Source of the DNA: Streptomyces sp. I6
GTDB lineage: Bacteria > Actinomycetota > Actinomycetes > Streptomycetales > Streptomycetaceae
DNA length: 64,000 bases
Direction: 5' to 3'
Assembly (NCBI GenBank): GCA_003725745.1
Contig: RHDP01000001.1
Coordinates: 5,931,501 to 5,995,500 of the forward strand
Shown here: positions 8,132-17,076 of the stretch, piece by piece
Layout of the letters: each line of letters opens with the position of its first letter
Numbering within the stretch: position 1 is the stretch's first letter
The notes under the pieces: model-generated
Told to the model about the DNA's origin: nothing
The model's input: the letters and a program-made list of their open reading frames with translations, nothing else
Database searches by the model: none
Translations under genes and position numbers: made by a program

Positions 8132-8500
8132 TCATACCGGTACCTGCAGGGCCGAGTAGGCGGCGTCGATTTCTGCCGCGAGGTCGAAGTCCAGCCCCGT
8201 CAACCCGTCCATCTTGTGCGTCCACAGCACCACCGTCACCTCCCGCTTGTTCTCCCAGGACAGGTTCGGGTGGTGGTTGAGCTTCTCCGCGATGTCGGCG
8301 ATGGCCTCGATGAGGGCCAACGACTGGCGGAACGTCCCGCAGTGGAAGGACCGGCAGAGGTGTCCTTGCCGAAGTTCCCACTCCGGGACCCGACCCAGGC
8401 GCCGCTCCGCCGCCGTGGCGTCCAGGGGGACGGCGCTGCCCTGGCAGGCACGGTGATCGGACGGCGGGTCGTTGTCGGTGCGGGGCTCGTTCGCGGTCAC
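8132..8500 (-). CDS. Pterin-4a-carbinolamine dehydratase-like protein in the Moco cluster
   Basis: The 122-residue protein has the dehydratase signature EKLNHHPNLSW, followed by VTVVLWTH and DGLTGLDFDLA. The family dehydrates 4a-hydroxytetrahydrobiopterin, but comparative genomics has linked some members to molybdenum-cofactor metabolism, and this one lies between moaA and moaD. The first ~30 residues are a non-conserved extension. The GTG start at 8500 has GGGAG about 7 nt upstream. A second, more typical copy lies at 41903-42208, so division of labour is likely: this one for a molybdopterin intermediate, the other for general pterin use. That assignment is inference. Confidence 0.8.
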   Translation of the reverse strand: MTANEPRTDNDPPSDHRACQGSAVPLDATAAERRLGRVPEWELRQGHLCRSFHCGTFRQSLALIEAIADIAEKLNHHPNLSWENKREVTVVLWTHKMDGLTGLDFDLAAEIDAAYSALQVPV

Positions 8501-8558
8501 GGGATTCTCCCGGGGGACTCGTCGTACTCCGTACAGGGTCCGGCAGGGCGGTCCTCTC

Positions 8559-9614
8559 TCAGCCGCCTCGCGTGTGCATCTCCAGATGCGGGTCGTGGCG
8601 CAGGCTGTCGACGGAGACGAACACCCCTCTCTCGCGCCGGTTCAGTCGGTTCTCCGCGCCCCGGTCCGCTCGCTCGCGCCACACCTTGGCCACCTGCTCC
8701 CGCAGTTCCTCGTCGCTCGCACCCTCCCGCAGGGGTTCGCGCAGGTTCAGGCCGCTCAGTGAGTACAGGCAGGTGAGCAGGATGCCGTCGGCCGTGAGGC
8801 GGGTGCGGTTGCAGCTACGGCAGAAGGGCTGGGTGGTCGAGGAGACCACGCCGAAGACCGTGCCGTCCGGTAGCGCGTACCGGTCGGCCGGTGCGGGGCC
8901 GCCCTCGTCCAGCGGGGTGGGCTGGGATCCGTAGTGACGCGCGAGCCGGTCGAGGATCTCCAGCCTGGATACGACTTTCGACGCGCTCCAGTGGGTGGCC
9001 CCGCCGACGTCCATGTACTCGATGAACCGCACCTCGGCGGGGACGGCACGCCCGTACTCGACCAGATCGGCCAGTTCGTCCTCGTTGAAGTCCCGCATCA
9101 CGACGGTGTCTATCTTCGTGCCCGTGAATCCTGCCTCGGGGATCGCGCGGATCCCGGCCAGCACATCGTCGTGGGACGAGCGTTGGCTCATGGCCTTGAA
9201 GCGCTCGGGGCGCAGGGTGTCGAGGCTTACGGTCACCCGGCCCAGTCCCGCTTCCTTCAGCGCCCCGGCGCGCTTGCCCAGAAGCACCCCGTTCGTCGTG
9301 ATGGCGAGATCCCGCAGGCCTCGGTCGGACCTGGACGCCAGGGCCCTGATGATGTCGGGAAGCTCGGGCCGTATCAGGGGCTCGCCTCCGGTCAGGCGCA
9401 CCTTGTGGACGCCCAACGACATGAACACGTCCGTCAGACGGCCGATCTCGGAAGTGGACAGCAGATCCCGCCTCGGGAGCCAGGTGTAGTGCTCCTCGGG
9501 CATGCAGTACTGGCAGCGCAGGTTGCACTGGTCGGTAACCGACAGCCGGAGGTCGCCCAGCGGCCGGTCGAAGAGATCCCGCGGGTGATCGGCAATGTCA
9601 CCGGCCATGTGCAT
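8559..9614 (-). CDS. moaA: GTP 3',8-cyclase MoaA
   Basis: MoaA is a radical SAM enzyme that, with MoaC, turns GTP into cyclic pyranopterin monophosphate, the first step of molybdenum-cofactor synthesis. The SAM-binding cluster is C30-NLR-C34-QY-C37; the SAM motif [13 protein letters not shown] follows. The second, substrate-binding cluster is in [14 protein letters not shown] and LLTCLYS. The protein ends in the conserved C-terminal Gly-Gly (HTRGG) needed for activity. At 351 residues it has normal length. It heads the minus-strand series with pterin dehydratase, moaD and moaE; no moaC, moeA or mogA occurs in the window. Confidence 0.95.
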   Translation of the reverse strand: MHMAGDIADHPRDLFDRPLGDLRLSVTDQCNLRCQYCMPEEHYTWLPRRDLLSTSEIGRLTDVFMSLGVHKVRLTGGEPLIRPELPDIIRALASRSDRGLRDLAITTNGVLLGKRAGALKEAGLGRVTVSLDTLRPERFKAMSQRSSHDDVLAGIRAIPEAGFTGTKIDTVVMRDFNEDELADLVEYGRAVPAEVRFIEYMDVGGATHWSASKVVSRLEILDRLARHYGSQPTPLDEGGPAPADRYALPDGTVFGVVSSTTQPFCRSCNRTRLTADGILLTCLYSLSGLNLREPLREGASDEELREQVAKVWRERADRGAENRLNRRERGVFVSVDSLRHDPHLEMHTRGG

Positions 9615-9834
9615 CAGCCCCCGGTGTCATACGGCACGGAGAACGCGGTTCCGGTTCGCCGAGCCGGTGGGCACGACGACGGGGCGGGTGGCCGATCGTG
9701 GCTGAAGGCCGAGGACGGGGGCGATGGCCCCGGAGGGGCAGCCGAGTGCGTCCCCTCCCATCGGCCGACGCGGATCGAGGCCCCGCCGGACAGCCGGGCC
9801 TCGGCAGCCCGGCGACTGTGGAGTGGGTTCATGA

Positions 9835-9905
9835 CCCGATATGAGATCATGATCAGCTCTTTCTGCTGATTTTTGGTCTTTAAGATCTATTTTAGATGAT
9901 TTACC
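9835..9905. promoter_or_regulatory. AT-rich island upstream of moaA
   Basis: The stretch 9615-10329 contains no gene. Within it about 70 bp are far more AT-rich than anything around them and contain short palindromes such as ATCATGAT (9846 region) and ATCTATTTTAGAT. It lies some 220-290 bp upstream of the moaA start and is a candidate promoter/operator zone or a trace of foreign DNA. The rest of the gap holds a 15-bp repeat at 9991-10048. Confidence 0.35.
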
Positions 9906-9990
9906 TCTCCCGGGAATTCACCTCCCGCTCCGCTCGACGAGGCACCGCCCGCGATCGGAGGCCGGGGTGGACGCGGCGAGGTGGCCACCG

Positions 9991-10048
9991 TGGAGTGCCG
10001 GTCCCTGGGGTGCGGGTCCCTGGAGTGCGGGTCCCTGGGGTGCGGGTC
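9991..10048. repeat. 15-bp tandem repeat, about 4 copies
   Basis: Units of the form GGTCCCTGGRGTGCG follow one another from 9991 to 10048 with one or two substitutions per copy. No gene overlaps. Confidence 0.85.
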
Positions 10049-10329
10049 GCGGTCGGCCCTGCCGGAAAACGGTCTCGGGCGCGCTTGCGGCCCGCGGTGA
10101 CCTCGGCGGGCGCCCCGGCCTCCGGCCGGTCGTGACCGCGCTCGCCGCGGATGATCCCGCGCCGCGAGAAGCTCCAACACCCCACGCGCCTCGCGGGCAG
10201 GGCCGGGGTTGGGGCCTACCGTGGGCGAGGGCCTGCCGGCAGCGTCGAACTCGCATGGCACCGCGTTCGAATCGCAGATAATGTTTCGAAAATAAGCCGA
10301 TATTTCCGATTGTATGGGAAAGGTCTGCT

Positions 10330-10842
10330 ATGATCGAGAACTCTGCTGACGCGCGGGGGCGGCGCACCGTGGAAGTCACTCTGGTCCACGCGGGCCGCAC
10401 CAAGATCCGCTACCCGGCTGAACTGCTCGACGACGACGGGTCGCGGATCACGGTGCATGCGGAATGGGCGGCTTCGCGCGTGAAAGATCTCGGCTTCGTC
10501 CGCTTCGAACCGGGCGACTCCTTCGTGGAGCGCTACTGGCGTGACCGCTGGTACGCGGTCAAGGAGGTGCACACGGCGGACGGAGCACTCAAGGGCTGGT
10601 ACGCCAAGGTCACCCGTCCGAGCATCCTCGATGACGGTGAACTCCATGTCGAGGAAATGGGGTTGAACCTGTGGGTGTCGGCGGACACGGCCACCGTGCT
10701 GCGGCTGGACGAGGAGGCGTTCGCGTCGAGCGATCTGCGCGGGCGCGATCCCGAATCGGCGAGCAGGGCCGAGGCCGCTCTGGACGAACTCGAGCACATG
10801 GCGAAGCAGGGGCGGTGGGGCGAGCTGGGCCGAGTTCCGTGA
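10330..10842 (+). CDS. DUF402-domain protein
   Basis: The 170-residue protein reads RRTVEVTLVHAGRTKIRYPA, then FEPGDSFVERYWRDRWYAV and KGWYAKVTRPSILDD with ELHVEEMGLNLWV, the layout of DUF402 proteins. Characterised relatives (FomD, Ntdp) hydrolyse nucleoside diphosphates or cytidylyl phosphonates with divalent metals through the conserved Asp/Glu/Lys/Tyr residues seen here. A start at 10330 is supported by GAAAGGT 6-7 nt upstream. The sequence just before (10260-10325) is AT-rich and contains a TATTT-rich promoter-like patch. A GC hairpin at 10891-10921 follows the gene. Confidence 0.8.
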   Translation: MIENSADARGRRTVEVTLVHAGRTKIRYPAELLDDDGSRITVHAEWAASRVKDLGFVRFEPGDSFVERYWRDRWYAVKEVHTADGALKGWYAKVTRPSILDDGELHVEEMGLNLWVSADTATVLRLDEEAFASSDLRGRDPESASRAEAALDELEHMAKQGRWGELGRVP

Positions 10843-10890
10843 CAGCGGGAGCCGAGAGGCAGCCGTGACCCGCTCCGCCCCTGCGTGACC

Positions 10891-10921
10891 GGCCCCGCCG
10901 GGGAGGTGTCCGTGCGGGGCC
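10891..10921 (+). terminator. GC-rich hairpin after the DUF402 gene
   Basis: GGCCCCGC (10891-10898) pairs with GCGGGGCC (10914-10921) across a 15-nt loop, about 50 bp after the stop. No U tract follows, as is usual for Streptomyces terminators. Confidence 0.4.
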
Positions 10922-11113
10922 CCGGTGACCTACCGCGGGAGTGCGGCTGCGGACTCCGAGCCAGCGAGTGAGGTGCCCGGCCGCACCGAAACGGGGCGTC
11001 GCGGGCGTGCGCCCGCAGCCGGCCGCATCCCGGAAGGCCAGGCCGAGGCGCCCGCCCCAGCGCCCACGGGCGAGGAGCGGCGGGCACTCGGACACCTCAA
11101 GGAGTCGGATGTC

Positions 11114-12673
11114 ATGAAGCGATGGCTTCGCCTCCGCCGGGTCCCTGCGGACACCGGGTCTCGTCACTCCCGTTTCCCGGGCGAAGAGCGAACCGGTGCG
11201 GCCGGCGGGCACCCGGTGGATCGGAGCCGGACCGCGTCGCGCGTCTCGCTCGCGGTCTTGGTCGCGACCCAGTTCTATGTGATGCTCACCAGCACGGTCG
11301 TCAACATCACGCTGCCCGTCATGGGCGAGGACCTGGGTCTTGCTCCGACCCTTCTGCCCCAGGTGGTCGGTGCGTACGTCCTGGCCACCGCGGCGCTCCT
11401 GCTGCCGGCCGGTCGCGCCGCCGACCGCTTCGGGCGGCGTCGCCTGCTGCTGATCGGCCTCGCGGTGTCAACGTTCGCGTCCTGCCTGGTCGCCGTCGCC
11501 GGCGACGCCACGACGCTGATCGCGGCACGGGCGTTCCAGGGAGCCGGAATCGCCCTGGTGCAGGCCGCCCTGCTCGCCCTGTTCCTGTTGCGCGCCCCGG
11601 AGGGCGAGCGCGCCAAGCCCCTCAGCCTCTGGGGCATGGCCACCTTGGCCGGAGGCGGCGTCGGAGTCCTCTTCAGCGGACTGCTCACCGAAGTCGCCGG
11701 GTGGCGGTACGTGTTCTTCGCCATCGCCGTGTTCGCGGCACTGCTGGCGCCGCTCTGCGCCGTCACCGCCCCGTCCGACGAGGTCACAGGTGGCAGGGTG
11801 CCCCGTCGTGACCTCGTGAGCCTCGTCGTGCTGGCGTCCGGGCTGGTCCTGCTGGCCTTCGGTACGGCCGAGGCGGGGCGCTGGGGGATGTCCCGCCTCC
11901 AGGCACTGATCCCGGCCGGTATGGGACTCGCCCTTCTCGTACTGCTGATCGCACTCGAGCGAGGCCGGTCGAACCCGCTGATCCCCCTGCGGATCTTCGC
12001 CAGCGCTTCCGTGCGTGCGGCCCAGGTCGGTGTGGCGGTCCTCGGGATGGCGGCCACCGGAATGTTCTTCCTCCTGCCCCTCTACCAGCAGCGGGTTCTC
12101 GGCGACAGTCCCGGGACGGCCGCGCTGTGGCAGGTCCCTCTCACTGTGGCGTCAAGCATGGGGTCCGTGTTCGCCGCCCGTCTCGGCCGTCGGCTCGGAT
12201 CCCGAACGGCCCTGGCACTCGGCCAGACGGTACTGGCCGTCGGACTGCTGTGGATGGGCCGGCTGAAGGGGGAGCGCAGCTTCGCGGACGAGGCGCTGCT
12301 CCCCTCGCTGCTGATCGGCGGGGGGCTGGGGGTGGCGCTCGTCCACATGGTCAAGGCGGCCACGGCGGGTGCCGATCAGCAGAACGCCGGTGTGGCGAGC
12401 GGACTGACCACCACGGTGAAGAAGTGCGGGGGTGTGTTCGGGCTCACGGCACTCGGCAGTCTCGCGGCGGCCGTCACCGGAACGGCGGACCCCGGTCTGC
12501 CGCAGGTGCGGGCCCTGCAGGAGGGGTACGCCGCGGGGTTCACCTTGCTGGGTGCGCTCGTCGCCGCGACGGTGCTGCTGATTCCGCTGGCCCCGCTGCT
12601 GGGCCGGATCGCTTCCCGACGGTCCCACCGGAGCACGGCGGTGGACAGCGCCCCACCCCGCACCGGGCCGTGA
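11114..12673 (+). CDS. DHA2-family MFS drug exporter
   Basis: The 519-residue membrane protein has about 14 hydrophobic segments and the major-facilitator motifs: the first helix with FYVMLTSTVVNITLPVM, loop 2-3 GRAADRFGRRRLLL (motif A) and AFQGAGIALVQAALLA in helix 4-5 (motif B/C region). This matches the proton-driven DHA2 exporters of drugs and toxic compounds. The ATG at 11114 is selected because AAGGAG precedes it by 9 nt; an open frame continues upstream to 10925 without homology. It stands alone, with no adjacent regulator, and is followed by an RHS remnant. Confidence 0.85.
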   Translation: MKRWLRLRRVPADTGSRHSRFPGEERTGAAGGHPVDRSRTASRVSLAVLVATQFYVMLTSTVVNITLPVMGEDLGLAPTLLPQVVGAYVLATAALLLPAGRAADRFGRRRLLLIGLAVSTFASCLVAVAGDATTLIAARAFQGAGIALVQAALLALFLLRAPEGERAKPLSLWGMATLAGGGVGVLFSGLLTEVAGWRYVFFAIAVFAALLAPLCAVTAPSDEVTGGRVPRRDLVSLVVLASGLVLLAFGTAEAGRWGMSRLQALIPAGMGLALLVLLIALERGRSNPLIPLRIFASASVRAAQVGVAVLGMAATGMFFLLPLYQQRVLGDSPGTAALWQVPLTVASSMGSVFAARLGRRLGSRTALALGQTVLAVGLLWMGRLKGERSFADEALLPSLLIGGGLGVALVHMVKAATAGADQQNAGVASGLTTTVKKCGGVFGLTALGSLAAAVTGTADPGLPQVRALQEGYAAGFTLLGALVAATVLLIPLAPLLGRIASRRSHRSTAVDSAPPRTGP

Positions 12674-12874
12674 AGCCGCTCGCCGGCCTCTTCCACGGCC
12701 GGCCCGACGGGTGCTGCTCGGGCGGGGGCGGTACTTCCGAGGGCGACGGCAGCAGGACGTGACCCCCGGCGGCGAACGCACAGCGAAGGGCCGGTCCGTG
12801 TGGGCGGCGGGCGGTCGGGATCCGTCAGCATTCCCAGCGGACGGCGCGCGTACGGAGGGGGCCTGTCACCTCGA

Positions 12875-13305
12875 CCAGGCCGTCAGCTCCAGCGACTCCC
12901 GCCCAGGCAACAACCTCATCTCCGAGTACGACGTCCTCGGCCGCAAGACCGGCCTCTGGAGCGGCATCAAGACCGACGCCACCAGGCTCGCCGCCTGGAC
13001 CTTCGATGCTCTCCGGAAGGGCCGGCAGGACACGGCCGTCCGCTACGAGCACGGCCTCGGCCAGGCCGGCAGCAAGACCTGCACCCAGAAGGTCACCACC
13101 TACGACCTCCTCCGCCGGCCGACCGCAAGCCGGCTGATCCTGCCCACCGGTGACCCGCTCATCGCTGCCGGTGTCCCGCAGACGCTGTCCTTCTCCACCG
13201 CCTACAACTTCGACGGCGGCGTGACCCGGACCGGCAGCCCGGCTGTCGCCGGTCTGTCCTCGGAGATCGTCTCCAGCACGCCTTCGCAGCTGAAGTCCTG
13301 GCGGC
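12875..13305 (+). pseudogene. RHS/YD-repeat protein fragment
   Basis: Within an open + frame, residues reading LISEYDVLGRKTGLWSGIKT, LAAWTFDALRKGRQDTAVRY, KVTTYDLLRRPTASRLILP and FSTAYNFDGGVTRTGSPAVA are typical of the repeat region of actinobacterial RHS proteins. Those proteins exceed 1500 residues and end in a toxin; here only about 140 residues survive, with unrelated sequence on both sides and no core DPxG motif or toxin. It is a decayed scrap, marking recombination between the exporter and YjbQ genes. Confidence 0.65.
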
Positions 13306-13468
13306 TACTGAAGCGAGCCCGGTGCTGCACACGCCGCATCGGCACTCTCGTCCAAGCCGTCCACACGCTACTGACCTGCAACTATTCAGGACGAGAGCGG
13401 CTCAATCATGATTCAGGCATGAATTGGCTCCAGTGGTACTTTTTCTGCGTTTATTGGACTATGGCTCT

Positions 13469-13927
13469 ATGTCCACTGACGCACCGTCCTCCGGCGTGGC
13501 AGGGCCGTTTGCCACTACCGTGATGCACCTGTCCACGGGGAGCGTCGAAACCGTGACCGATCTGACGGCCGGATGCGAGCAGTTCCTCACCGATGCCTCC
13601 GGCGGCCGCGACGGCCTGCTGAGTGTTTTCGCCCCCCACACCACTGCGGGTATCGCGGTCATCGAGACCGGCGCCGGCACCGAAGAGGACCTACTGTCCA
13701 CCCTGCACCACCTGCTGCCGGCCGACGATCGCTGGTGTCACGCCAGTCACGCCCACGACAGACCGGGCCATGGGCGTGACCATGTGGTACCGGCACTGGT
13801 CCCCCCGCATGCCACCTTTCCGGTTGTCGCGGGCCGGCTCGCCATAGGCTCCTGGCAGTCGATCTGCCTGGTCGACACGAACCCGGCCAATTCGGAACGT
13901 CAAGTGCGCTTGAGTTTCCTGGGCTGA
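13469..13927 (+). CDS. YjbQ/UPF0047-family protein
   Basis: The 152-residue protein carries the YjbQ signature: LLSVFAPHTTAGIAVIETG, RPGHGRDHVVPALVPP and GSWQSICLVDTNPANSERQV. Bacterial members show weak thiamine-phosphate synthase activity, but the physiological role is unsettled. Conserved histidines (in APHTTA, HAHDRPGHGRDH) suggest a metal site. It starts at the ATG at 13469; the upstream 60 bp are AT-rich with promoter-like ACTTTTT and TTATTGGACTAT, and no ribosome site is present, so a leaderless message is likely. It follows the RHS remnant and is followed by 514 bp without a gene. Confidence 0.8.
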   Translation: MSTDAPSSGVAGPFATTVMHLSTGSVETVTDLTAGCEQFLTDASGGRDGLLSVFAPHTTAGIAVIETGAGTEEDLLSTLHHLLPADDRWCHASHAHDRPGHGRDHVVPALVPPHATFPVVAGRLAIGSWQSICLVDTNPANSERQVRLSFLG

Positions 13928-14187
13928 GACTGGCGGTGTGAGGTCGTTCTGCCCTGCCGAACGTCGCGTTGAAGGTTCGGCGAGCGCGTTGTGCGCCGAG
14001 TTGCCGATCGCACTACTCATGGACTGGCGGACGCCGGCTCTGTGGCGGGCGTCGGCGGGCGCCCGGCTGGTGTACTGCCTCTGATCAGGGGTGTTGCGAC
14101 GACTGCCCTGCTCGGTAGCACTGACTCGTGAAATAGAACATGCGTTCCCCTGGTCGTGAACGGACTGCGCCGGATTCTCCCGCCGTG

Positions 14188-14212
14188 GTGTACGGGTGTA
14201 CGGGTGTACGGG
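14188..14212. repeat. GTGTACGG-type 9-mer, three copies
   Basis: TGTACGGG-G units of 9 bp repeat three times in the gene-free gap 13928-14441. Nothing else recognisable is in that gap. Confidence 0.8.
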
Positions 14213-14441
14213 TCAGGGGCGGGCGGGCGAGCGGGTGGGTGCGGGAGCAGGGCAGGGGCAGGCGGACGAGGCGGACGGCGCGGTGGATGAGCGGCCGGCA
14301 GGGCCGGTTCGTCGACACGGGCGACGCCGGCCGACCCCGGGTGGCGACGTCCGCAAACCATGTGCGGCGTACGCTCGCGGTCGGGCACTGTGAGAGCCGT
14401 ACGGCCTGTGCGGCTCCGCCGTGTGACGAGGAGGTCCCGGC

Positions 14442-14742
14442 GTGACCAGCAAGTTCACCGAGCTTGCGATCGACTGTGCGGATCCCCGCGAGTTCGCCCG
14501 GTTCTGGTGCTCGTACTCGGCTACGAGGTGCGGGAGGAGGGCGACGGGATCGTCACGATCGGTCCAGCAGGGGTCCCCGAACACGGGGACCGCTACGGAC
14601 CGGTGGCGCCGGCGTTGACGTTCGCCCACGTGCCCGAGGGCAAGACCGTGAAGAACAGGCTCCACATCGACGTCAGCCCGACCGACAGGGAGCGCGGCGC
14701 GAGGGGAACGAGTTCTGCGTTCTCGCGGACCGCCGCCCCTGA
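14442..14742 (+). pseudogene. VOC/glyoxalase-family protein, internally deleted
   Basis: After a GTG with GAGGAGG upstream the frame reads MTSKFTELAIDCADPREFAR, then FWCSVLGYEV if one base is restored near 14512, EEGDGIVTIGPAGVPEHGD, TFAHVPEGKTVKNRLHIDV and SPTDRERGA. It then jumps frames into GNEFCVLADRRP and a stop. Intact relatives have some 25-30 residues between the last two pieces, including the metal-binding strand, so bases are missing near 14705-14716. Two frame changes plus this gap indicate real decay rather than sequencing error alone. The normal product would be a small metal-dependent dioxygenase/glyoxalase fold enzyme. Confidence 0.7.
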
Positions 14743-14961
14743 ACGGAGGCTGCACACCGCGCCGGTCCTGCTGCGGTTGTCTGCCGCGGTCGCTCCCAAA
14801 CGACGGGAAACGAGCCGTTCCGAAGCCGGACGACGGTGATCCGGTCGGGTTCGAACTCCACGGCCGCACGTCGGGCGACACGGCGACCCCGGTTTTGGGC
14901 GGCCGCCGCGGAGGTGGTTGGCTTGGCCGCACCGCAGGAACCGAGTGCTGAAGGAGAAGCG

Positions 14962-15405
14962 ATGGCGCAGGTCGAGGCCACGACGGAGCGGATCGTCGCA
15001 GCGGACGCGGAGAACGTGTTCGACGCGCTGGCCGACTACAAGGACACCCGCGCGAAGCTCCTGCCCGGGCAGTTCAGCGAGTACCAGGTGCGCGAAGGCG
15101 GCGACGGCGATGGCACCCTGGTCCACTGGAGGCTCCAGGCCACCAGCAAGCGGGTCCGCGACTGCCTCCTCGAGGTGACCGAACCGACCGACGGCCAGCT
15201 CGTCGAGAAGGACCGCAACTCCTCCATGGTCACCACCTGGACCGTGACGCCCGCCGGCGAGGGCCGCTCCCGCGTCGTGGTCACCACTGTCTGGAACGGC
15301 GCGGGCGGCATCGGCGGGTTCTTCGAGCGCACCTTCGCCCCCAAGGGACTCGCCCGTATCTACGACGAGGTGCTCGCCAAGCTCGCCGCCGAAGTGGAGA
15401 AGTGA
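14962..15405 (+). CDS. SRPBCC (START-fold) domain protein
   Basis: The 147-residue protein begins VEATTERIVAADAENVFDAL with ADYKDTRAKLLP, and later has VTTVWNGAGGIGGFFERTFA and PKGLARIYDEVLAKLA, the pattern of the polyketide cyclase/dehydrase SRPBCC superfamily. These proteins form a deep hydrophobic cavity for a lipid or aromatic ligand; no catalytic residue can be named. An AAGGAG 5-6 nt before the ATG at 14962 fixes the start. It has no operon partner: a broken VOC gene precedes it and 790 bp of gene-free sequence follow (15406-16194), where I see only short direct repeats such as GGCGGTACGGCAGGGG at about 16013 and 16044. Confidence 0.8.
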   Translation: MAQVEATTERIVAADAENVFDALADYKDTRAKLLPGQFSEYQVREGGDGDGTLVHWRLQATSKRVRDCLLEVTEPTDGQLVEKDRNSSMVTTWTVTPAGEGRSRVVVTTVWNGAGGIGGFFERTFAPKGLARIYDEVLAKLAAEVEK

Positions 15406-16194
15406 GTCGAGCCGGCACCGCCCGGAGTGATCGGCGCCGAGAGCGCTGACCACTCCGGGCAGACCGCGCCGAACGCCGGAACCGGCCGCTCCGGACTCCG
15501 GTGCCTTCGGGGCCGGCTCGCTCGGCGGCGGTCGCACCCACGGGTCATGCGGGTCCCGAAGTGCCGCGTTCCCAAGAGGCGCCGCCCTGCCCGGAAGTGG
15601 ACTCCGCGCCGCCCATGCCCCACCGGCGTGCCGCCCTGTCGGGACATGGGGATCACCCCGGCGGAGGACGGCACGACCGCCGGGACGAACGGTCTCCCCG
15701 AGCCCTCCGCACCCTCCGCACCCTCCCGCCTCCGGAGCAGCACCACGACGCCAGCACCGTGCCCCGCGCCGCGCTCACCCTGAACCGACGTCCGCGGACA
15801 CCGGATCGGGAGCGGGGCGAGCGGTGAGGCCGCACGCTACCCCCTCGGTGTTCGCGGCTCCGGCCCGTACGTCCCCATCGGGGCCGGCGGGCCGCGCCCG
15901 ATCCGAAGTCGGCGGACGCCCGGAATCCGCGGACACCCGGATTCGCCGGCGGTCCGGGACCGGTGGCGGTCCGGGGCCCGTGCGGGTGCGGGACGGGAGG
16001 CGGAGCACGGCGGGGCGGTACGGCAGGGGCAGGGCACGGTGGGAGGCGGTACGGCAGGGGTGCAATGCGCCGTTCTGTCTCGCTGTACGGGGGCAACCGG
16101 CCGATTCGCGCGATGACCGGCGGGCCGCCCTCACAGGGCCTACTGTTGAGTCACTTGCCGCGAACCCCGCGTCAGAGGAAGGAGCCGGTCAGCA

Positions 16195-16896
16195 ATGGAC
16201 GTTGGCGTTCCGCCGGTGCTGCGGCGGCGGTCGGCGGCGCTGGGCCCGACGGGCCTGGCGGTGGTCGTCGCCGACGGCGACGGCCGCGTCTCGCACTGGT
16301 CGGCGGGTGCGCGGGCGCTGTTCGGCCACGAGGAGGGGACGGCCGTCGGTCAGCCCGCCGAGGAACTGCTGCCCGTCGCGGGCGCTCTGTCGGCCGGGGC
16401 CTCGCGGTTCCCGTCGCGTCGCGGGGACGGTCCCGGCCCCGTACCGGCTCCCCTCTCCGAGGCCCCCGTGTTCCGCCCGGCGGCGGGGCGCGCCCGGCTC
16501 GGTGCGGGCGGAGGACGGCCGCACGAGGAGCGGATCGACGTCCTGTGGTGGGCGTATCCGCTCGAGGGCCCGGGACCGGAGCGGCTGCTCGTCCTGGCCG
16601 CGGATGCCGGCCGGTTCGGCTCCGGCGACCCGTCGCGCGCGGGTGCCGGTGGCGGCGGGGAGCGCATCGCCCCGGGATTCGCCTTGCACGCGGGGCTCCT
16701 CGACTCCGGTGACCTGGTCCGCCGGCTCACCGGGATCCTGCCCGACCTCGGGGTCCGCGACCCGGTCGGCATCATCGACCGGGTACGGGAACTGGGCTGC
16801 CCCGTCGTGGAGTTCGGGCACCACGAGCGGGTTCCGGTCCCATCCGGCCGGGGCGTGCCGAGGTGCCGGTCGTTCGTGCCCGGCGGCGTCGGGTGA
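16195..16896 (+). CDS. PAS-domain protein, probably truncated SpoIIE-type sensor
   Basis: A PAS fold occupies residues about 15-60 (GLAVVVADGDGRVSHWSAGA, RALFGHEEGTAVGQPAEELL), followed by IDVLWWAYPLEGPGPERLLV and an Ala/Gly-rich stretch. In Streptomyces this layout usually forms the sensory N-terminus of a SpoIIE/PP2C phosphatase, but here the frame ends after 233 residues with no GAF, phosphatase or kinase domain. Either it is a stand-alone sensor or the C-terminal output was lost. GGAAGGAG about 10 nt upstream supports the ATG. It precedes the peptidase operon by 180 bp. Confidence 0.6.
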   Translation: MDVGVPPVLRRRSAALGPTGLAVVVADGDGRVSHWSAGARALFGHEEGTAVGQPAEELLPVAGALSAGASRFPSRRGDGPGPVPAPLSEAPVFRPAAGRARLGAGGGRPHEERIDVLWWAYPLEGPGPERLLVLAADAGRFGSGDPSRAGAGGGGERIAPGFALHAGLLDSGDLVRRLTGILPDLGVRDPVGIIDRVRELGCPVVEFGHHERVPVPSGRGVPRCRSFVPGGVG

Positions 16897-17063
16897 GGGC
16901 GCGGGGAGGCGCTTGACGGGGTACCTGACGAGGTGATGTGACGAGGCGACCCGGGACGTCGGCCTGAGGGCGAAGCGGCTGGTCAGGGGCCAGAACGGGT
17001 GACGGTACCGGTCTGAACCACCCCTGGTTATCCACAGGGCTGGTCGGCGCGGCGGACGGCGCG

Positions 17064-17069
17064 TACGGT
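17064..17069 (+). promoter_or_regulatory. -10 box of the peptidase operon
   Basis: TACGGT lies 7 nt before the ATG at 17077, with no ribosome site, so the operon probably begins as a leaderless transcript. The same hexamer stands 6 nt before the XRE regulator gene at 41854. Confidence 0.45.
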
Positions 17070-17076
17070 TCCTGGC

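Noticed and set aside
12711..13523. A functional RHS toxin gene
   Set aside because: Only a repeat-region scrap survives, without shell core or toxin domain, and the frame runs into unrelated DNA.
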